DNA from: Algoriphagus sp.
GTDB taxonomy: Bacteria > Bacteroidota > Bacteroidia > Cytophagales > Cyclobacteriaceae
DNA: 64,000 nucleotides
Direction: 5' to 3'
NCBI RefSeq assembly: GCF_030694375.1
Contig: NZ_JAUXYL010000041.1
Span: forward strand, 124,001-188,000
Shown here: piece after piece, positions 60,601 to 64,000 of the stretch
How the letters are laid out: each line of letters opens with the position of its first letter
Numbering within the stretch: position 1 is the stretch's first letter
Notes under the pieces: generated by a model
Told to the model about the DNA's origin: nothing
Seen by the model: only the letters and a program-made list of their open reading frames with translations
Database searches by the model: none
Made by a program: the position numbers and the translations under genes

Positions 60601-61668
60601 AGCGGTCACATTTTTATCAGCCACACTTTGGTCTCCGGAGATCGATGCAAAAGAAAAACCCTTGTTTGGATACAGGATCAACACCCCGCCATGGGAAGTT
60701 CCCAACCAGGCGATCCCGTTATCGTCAAAATCAATACTGAGGATGATGGAGTAGTTGATGTTATTTTCGGAGACACCTTGGGGATTGGTATTAACTCTGC
60801 GGAAGTTTTCGAGTCTCTCGTCACTGATGAACAGTCCATCACCCCAGCTCCCAATCCAGAGCCTTCCCCGGGTATCCAATCCGATACTGACCAAGTGTCG
60901 GCCCTCAAAATCAGTGGGGATTCGTTCAAGTTGTTGTGTCTCGTAGTCGAATTCGGTCAGAACGGATTTGGTGCCTTCATTGCCAATCATCCAAATTTTC
61001 TTCCGGACCGGATCTTCAATCAGGTTATAGTGCGTTCTTCCGGTCTGAAAATGAATCAGTCTGTTTTCGGAAGGGTCAAATTTCACCAACTGATAACCCG
61101 CCAAAAACCAGATATTCCCAAAGCGGTCGCGGATGATATTGTAAATCGGCTGATTGAAAGAAAAATGCTCCTCCACCTGCCCCGATTGGGGATCAATCCT
61201 GAATACCCCATCACTCCAGGTACCCAGCCAAATTTTACCGTCCCCCCCCTGATTGATGGAGATGACCCGAAGCGGTTTTTCTGTGAATTTTACAAAAGCC
61301 GGATTAAAGGAGCGAATGGCGTTTTTTCCGGGATCCAATACCGATAATCCACCGCCTTTGGTCCCGATCCAAATCAGGTTTTCCCGGTCTTTAAAGAGCG
61401 TTTCGATATTTTCATTCTCCAATCCGGGATAGTGTGGTCCGGGTCTGTACTCGGAAAAATCATACCCGTCATATTTGGTGATTCCTCCTTCGGTCGCGAA
61501 ATACTTCGCATTGAATTCGTCATTGACGACTCTGGTTACATAATTACTGAGCAGTCCCTTTCGGACATTCAGGACATCAATAGAAAATTCCTCTTCCATT
61601 TTTTCCTGAAAAGAAAATGACGGAACAGAAAACAGAAACAGGCAAATAAAAAGACCTAAAATCCGCAT
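57646..61668 (-). CDS. Hybrid two-component system sensor/regulator (HTCS)
   Basis: 1,340 residues. Signal MRILGLFICLFLFSVPSFSF; about 650 residues of two-component propeller repeats (NLIWIGTKGGGLSVLDPGKN, GKIWLGTWSDGVFRIDP and similar); Y_Y_Y domain at about 696-760 (GLPWGEYELLIRASRNNQDW). A membrane helix at 776-796 is followed by a histidine kinase H-box FFTNISHEFRTPLTL at about 823-837, HATPase motifs ADTGIGM and GSGIGLAFSKN, a receiver domain (DD near 1088, phospho-acceptor D in ISDVMMPQMDG near 1131, K near 1185) and an AraC-type HTH at the end. It senses a periplasmic oligosaccharide and activates the PUL. Located immediately upstream of susC on the same strand. Confidence 0.97.
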   Translation of the reverse strand: MRILGLFICLFLFSVPSFSFQEKMEEEFSIDVLNVRKGLLSNYVTRVVNDEFNAKYFATEGGITKYDGYDFSEYRPGPHYPGLENENIETLFKDRENLIWIGTKGGGLSVLDPGKNAIRSFNPAFVKFTEKPLRVISINQGGDGKIWLGTWSDGVFRIDPQSGQVEEHFSFNQPIYNIIRDRFGNIWFLAGYQLVKFDPSENRLIHFQTGRTHYNLIEDPVRKKIWMIGNEGTKSVLTEFDYETQQLERIPTDFEGRHLVSIGLDTRGRLWIGSWGDGLFISDERLENFRRVNTNPQGVSENNINYSIILSIDFDDNGIAWLGTSHGGVLILYPNKGFSFASISGDQSVADKNVTAFLISKSGKTYLGTLAKGLYAAAEGGNFQLVNQVVKSKIHTVYEYENHLFVGTGNGLYVVRDGDFEGAKRYFRNQKITAILIDSKSRLWVGTQQSGMKMIDFTGFPNLENWMVFEETSKDHPLENNRISQIKEDNNGEIWVGTYSGINRYDEDNQKLISHRSILGNELANPIINDFFLKENIMYLGTPNGLAELKVTGKNLSLINFFDKNDGLINDFICAMEEDQEGNLWLSTTTTITKFKPHLKNFINFDREDGVLINSFHLGASFKDENGKIYFGGSNGMVSFSPQSISETFNLPEVVLTKLIVNNQVLQVGDEVNGEVILENAIQKTGKIILDYSQNHLSLSFSANDFLGPDNIAYSYKLKGMNEEWVNLGRLNQISFTGLPWGEYELLIRASRNNQDWSVPRSLLIEIQAPPWLSWYAFLIYLAMFGGIMYLFRYISIRQAKLRAELQIIQIEKEKEHELNEAKITFFTNISHEFRTPLTLILSPVTELLEQFDFKESVREKLLLVESNGKRMLRLINQLLDFRKSEHGLLKLNKTYSDFVSFSKEVFVSFQNLASKKQIDYCFESEVEAFPMEYDRNQMEIVLFNLLSNAFNYTPQGGKIDFKIRCDHGYLTVIVADTGIGMTEDQAGRAFDRFYQVQNAETSNLAGSGIGLAFSKNIVDLHEGEIEIHSAKGAGTEVKILFSLEDIPEGAFNRPKGEEISLDFLHEDALEEGNDLNMERAGKCATILIADDNEDIRKYLRNLLEEEYYILEAEDGLVALDLTNRELPDIIISDVMMPQMDGIKLCEVLKSQINTSHIPVILLTARASLSYEMEGLKIGAEDYITKPFNPGIIKTRISNILENRSKLREYFLNKVRFEPDSHQVHESDIDARFIEKAIQLVNENLQDENFGIETLVDQLFMSQSTLFRKIKSLTGLSITGFIRSVRLKQAAQIILQSNMKLSQVAMDVGFNDYKHFKKSFQQQFGCLPSEYKSKILEQAE

Positions 61669-61805
61669 GAATTCAGGAGGTTAGTTTGGGTTGGGCTTAA
61701 GTTATGGCTTTTTTCAGAAACAGAAATTGAATCCAACCAATTGTTAGCCAATCAACCCGGGACTTCAGATTCTGTTTAAGAATTTGAAATTTAGCCAGGA
61801 ATGCC

Positions 61806-61856
61806 GCTGAATAAGGGGGTGAAATAGGTCAGGATTGTGGGGTAATCAGTCAGCAT
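61806..61856 (-). promoter_or_regulatory. Candidate regulatory site upstream of the HTCS gene
   Basis: Plus-strand GCTGAAT (61806-61812), AAGGGGGTGAAATAGGTCAG (from 61813) and TGGGGTAATCAGTCAGCAT (61838-61856). These are two G-run units 24 bp apart that resemble the single unit at 57584-57603 before susC. It lies 138-188 bp before the HTCS start. It may be the binding site for autoregulation; inferred. Confidence 0.35.
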
Positions 61857-61876
61857 TTTCCAAACCCAAAATCAAA

Positions 61877-61912
61877 TAAAAAAAAAAGAGGGCTAATCAA
61901 CGATCAGCCCTC
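61877..61912 (-). terminator. Intrinsic terminator of the CBM protein gene
   Basis: GAGGGCTAATC and GATCAGCCCTC (one mismatch in 11) around AAC. On the minus strand it is followed by a run of T (61877-61887, with the run extending beyond). It starts 17 bp after the stop of the CBM/T9SS gene. Confidence 0.92.
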
Positions 61913-61929
61913 CTGAAATTTTGGATTTT

Positions 61930-63999
61930 CTATTGAACAATCAATTTTTTGCTCTGCCAAATCTGACCCTGCTGAATCATGATGAGGTACATTCCACGGG
62001 ATAAACCGGTATCAAACCGGAGTTCTTGCCGAGTTCCGTCCGGAACGACTTGAGAATGGATCACCCTTCCTGTCAAATCCGTCACCTGCACGTTGGTAGT
62101 TCCGGGTTCTTCAAAGAGTCGGGGGATTTCCAGCGTAATCGAATTACCGGAGCTAACCGGATTTGGATAGACTTTGAATTCACCCACGGCTTTTACAGTG
62201 TCAAAAGAAGGCTGAATCGTGTCCAACACCCTGAGATTCTGACCTTCATCGGAATCTTTGATTACAATCTTATCCAAGAAAGGAGAATCTGAACCTGCTA
62301 CAGGCCTGAATTCAATGGTGTTATTCCCTTGCTTTAGATCCAGTTCGATCAATTTGGTGCCCGGCACACCGGCATTGAAGCACCACTCGCCCGAATCCTG
62401 GAAGCTTGCTGTGACAAAAGTTGCTCCATTTATCGAATACCTCAAGCTTCGGTCCACGGCAGACACATAGTGAACTTCCATTAGGTATTTGCCGGCAAAA
62501 GGCACATTGACTGCATTGAATTTGACTACATTAGTCCCCAATTGACCCATATTGGCAAGCAGTCCATTGGAGGCACTGTTGCATGCAGGAGTTGTCACAG
62601 TTCCGGTCAATTCGGCTAACTCAGCTTCAAACGAAAGTCCTGCAAAAGGTGCTTTTTCCAGCTTGATTTTATCGATAATCGGCCCGGGAGTATTGTTAAA
62701 TACATTGATCGCAATTGTATTTACTCCCTCCAGCAACTGCACTTCCATTTGGTAAGACCCGGGAGACCCACCTTCAAAGCACCAATTTCCTGTAGGCTGA
62801 ACTGTCTTTTGACCCAGATTTACTCCATTGACTGCAATTCGGAAGGATCGCGTGTTTTTATTCATCAAGGAAATATTCAGTAGGTAAGTTCCGGCATCCT
62901 TGGCTACGATTTGATCAAATCTAACTCCATTGGCCGAAGCGGTTGCAAGTTCTACCTGCAGACCGTTGGAAGATGCAGCGCAGGCTGCGATTCTTGCAGC
63001 ACCGAGAAGTGTCGCATGTTCCGCTTCGAATTCCAGATTTTCTTTTACCAAAATCACATTGGGATCGATTTCCTCGGGGAGTTTTCCTTTGCTGGCAATG
63101 GCAATCCGATCCACGGCCACATTTCCGCTGGATACCGCCAGCCGTATTTCATGCAAACCGGCAGTCAGGAAATAAGAGAAGTTTCGCTCTTCAGCCTCAT
63201 AGCCATGGAACACCTTTTTCCAGTACCACTCAAAAATCGGATTACCCAGGTTATTCCATTTACGGAAGGGCTCTCCGTCCACAGAAACCCATAGACTATA
63301 GTCCTCATTTTCGTAGGCCTGGATTTTTGCCCACAACTCGTACTCGTCTGCTTCAGCTACCTCGAAATTGAATGTCAACATTCCTTTGGAACCCGGTGCT
63401 TCTTCCAATGACTTCTGACCCTCTATCGATTGGGTGAAAAGTCCCCCTTGAGCCCTTGCAGCTGCCTGTATTTCCCACCATGGGCCCTTTACGGCTGCTT
63501 CGGCTTCAAAAAAGTCCACAACATCTGTTTTTACCAATCCCCAGCTGAAGTCACCCGGAGTACAGGTTCCTGCTTCCTGCACAAACTGCTCCAGATCCGT
63601 TGGTCCATTTACCAAGGCCACTTGGTCAAGCAGGATATTGGAATTGGGAAATTCGATGGTCAACCGGTGCGTGCCTTTTCCCAAATCATAGAATCTCGGC
63701 ACTTGAAACCAGATAAATGAACCGCTGTTGAACGGTGCGATTTGCTCCAGTGCTTTCCCGTCCACACCGATTCGGATCGCTCCATTGGCATTCAGATTTC
63801 TGGCGCGAATCCACACTCTGTATTGGGATGCTTCCGTCAAGTCAAATTCGAAATGAACTTGTTTCGCAATCGGACTCCCCCCTGGTTTTTGGGTATTCCC
63901 CCGAATATAAAGACCATTGGAAGCTGTTTCGTCTGTGAGTACATCCCACTGATTGCCCAAATAATCTCCGCACTCCGCCTCGAATGAGAGGGAGTTCAC
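61930..63999 (-). CDS. Multi-CBM protein with type IX secretion domain, C-terminal part
   Basis: The 5' end lies beyond the window; 689 residues are visible. Four carbohydrate-binding-module-like (CBM6/35 type) units follow one another, each starting with an EAE/EAEC motif (SFEAECGDYLG, FFEAEAAVKG, EFEAEHATLLG, SFEAELAELTG). Each ends in an I-x2-D-x-I/V strand (LLDQVAL, AVDRIAI, IIDKIKL, FLDKIVI). The last 80 residues are a type A T9SS sorting domain (FKVYPNPVSSG, LTGRVIHSQ, GMYLIMIQQG, KKLIVQ). So a large secreted or surface-attached glycan-binding protein, likely with a catalytic domain outside the window. It is transcribed toward the HTCS gene but separated by a strong terminator. Confidence 0.9.
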   Translation of the reverse strand: MNSLSFEAECGDYLGNQWDVLTDETASNGLYIRGNTQKPGGSPIAKQVHFEFDLTEASQYRVWIRARNLNANGAIRIGVDGKALEQIAPFNSGSFIWFQVPRFYDLGKGTHRLTIEFPNSNILLDQVALVNGPTDLEQFVQEAGTCTPGDFSWGLVKTDVVDFFEAEAAVKGPWWEIQAAARAQGGLFTQSIEGQKSLEEAPGSKGMLTFNFEVAEADEYELWAKIQAYENEDYSLWVSVDGEPFRKWNNLGNPIFEWYWKKVFHGYEAEERNFSYFLTAGLHEIRLAVSSGNVAVDRIAIASKGKLPEEIDPNVILVKENLEFEAEHATLLGAARIAACAASSNGLQVELATASANGVRFDQIVAKDAGTYLLNISLMNKNTRSFRIAVNGVNLGQKTVQPTGNWCFEGGSPGSYQMEVQLLEGVNTIAINVFNNTPGPIIDKIKLEKAPFAGLSFEAELAELTGTVTTPACNSASNGLLANMGQLGTNVVKFNAVNVPFAGKYLMEVHYVSAVDRSLRYSINGATFVTASFQDSGEWCFNAGVPGTKLIELDLKQGNNTIEFRPVAGSDSPFLDKIVIKDSDEGQNLRVLDTIQPSFDTVKAVGEFKVYPNPVSSGNSITLEIPRLFEEPGTTNVQVTDLTGRVIHSQVVPDGTRQELRFDTGLSRGMYLIMIQQGQIWQSKKLIVQ

Positions 64000-64000
64000 C

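Overview
The window comes from a member of the Bacteroidota, most likely a Cytophagales bacterium of the Cyclobacteriaceae (Algoriphagus-like). The evidence is two SusC/SusD outer-membrane pairs, a type IX secretion C-terminal domain, a hybrid two-component regulator (HTCS), a DUF4290 gene next to murA, an ECF sigma/anti-sigma pair ahead of gmk and nadD, many lipoproteins, and little Shine-Dalgarno use. Genus is an inference. No rRNA, tRNA, transposase, integrase or CRISPR array was seen.

Layout. (1) 1-14605, plus strand: the 3' end of a susC, a susD, a hairpin, then three ~1,095-residue FG-GAP/ASPIC-UnbV lipoproteins arrayed head to tail around one small lipoprotein, then a vanadium haloperoxidase-type (PAP2 fold) lipoprotein. 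This looks like one surface uptake/processing locus. (2) 14983-18822, minus strand: a tandem duplication next to nadD. Each unit has a short cysteine-rich secreted peptide and a beta-propeller lipoprotein, and a remnant of the nadD 3' end lies between the units. (3) 18772-26292: housekeeping block (nadD, gmk, anti-sigma, sigma; then an LpxL-type acyltransferase, a UvrD helicase, DUF4290, murA). (4) 26503-32536: a sugar-acid dehydratase, two SDRs and an acetoacetate-decarboxylase-like protein in one probable operon, then a lipoprotein, an exported-looking Nif3-like protein and a CsbD protein. (5) 33142-35445: a GMC oxidoreductase with its Tat-type small subunit. (6) 35709-41460: an MG2-plus-TonB-plug protein, two DUF4221-like lipoproteins flanking a third cysteine-rich peptide whose start codon is not ATG, and a CXXC thioredoxin-like lipoprotein. 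(7) 41501-44514: prfC, with an AAA/DUF4143 ATPase inserted between intact prfC and a decayed second copy of its 3' end. (8) 45395-63999, minus strand: a sulfated-glycan polysaccharide utilisation locus with three FGly sulfatases, a GH43-like enzyme, a parallel beta-helix protein, SusD, SusC, an HTCS regulator and the 3' part of a type-IX-secreted multi-CBM protein.

How the genes fit together. In the PUL the HTCS should sense a released oligosaccharide and switch on susC/susD and the sulfatase/GH genes. Two intergenic regions around the HTCS share a G-rich motif that could be its operator. The parts least explained by known systems are the secreted peptide/propeller lipoprotein sets, with even cysteine counts and a thioredoxin-like partner. 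They sit beside 3'-end remnants of two housekeeping genes (nadD, prfC). The SusCD/triple FG-GAP/haloperoxidase locus is the other. Several dispersed intergenic repeat families are also present, one of them apparently inside a coding sequence in frame.
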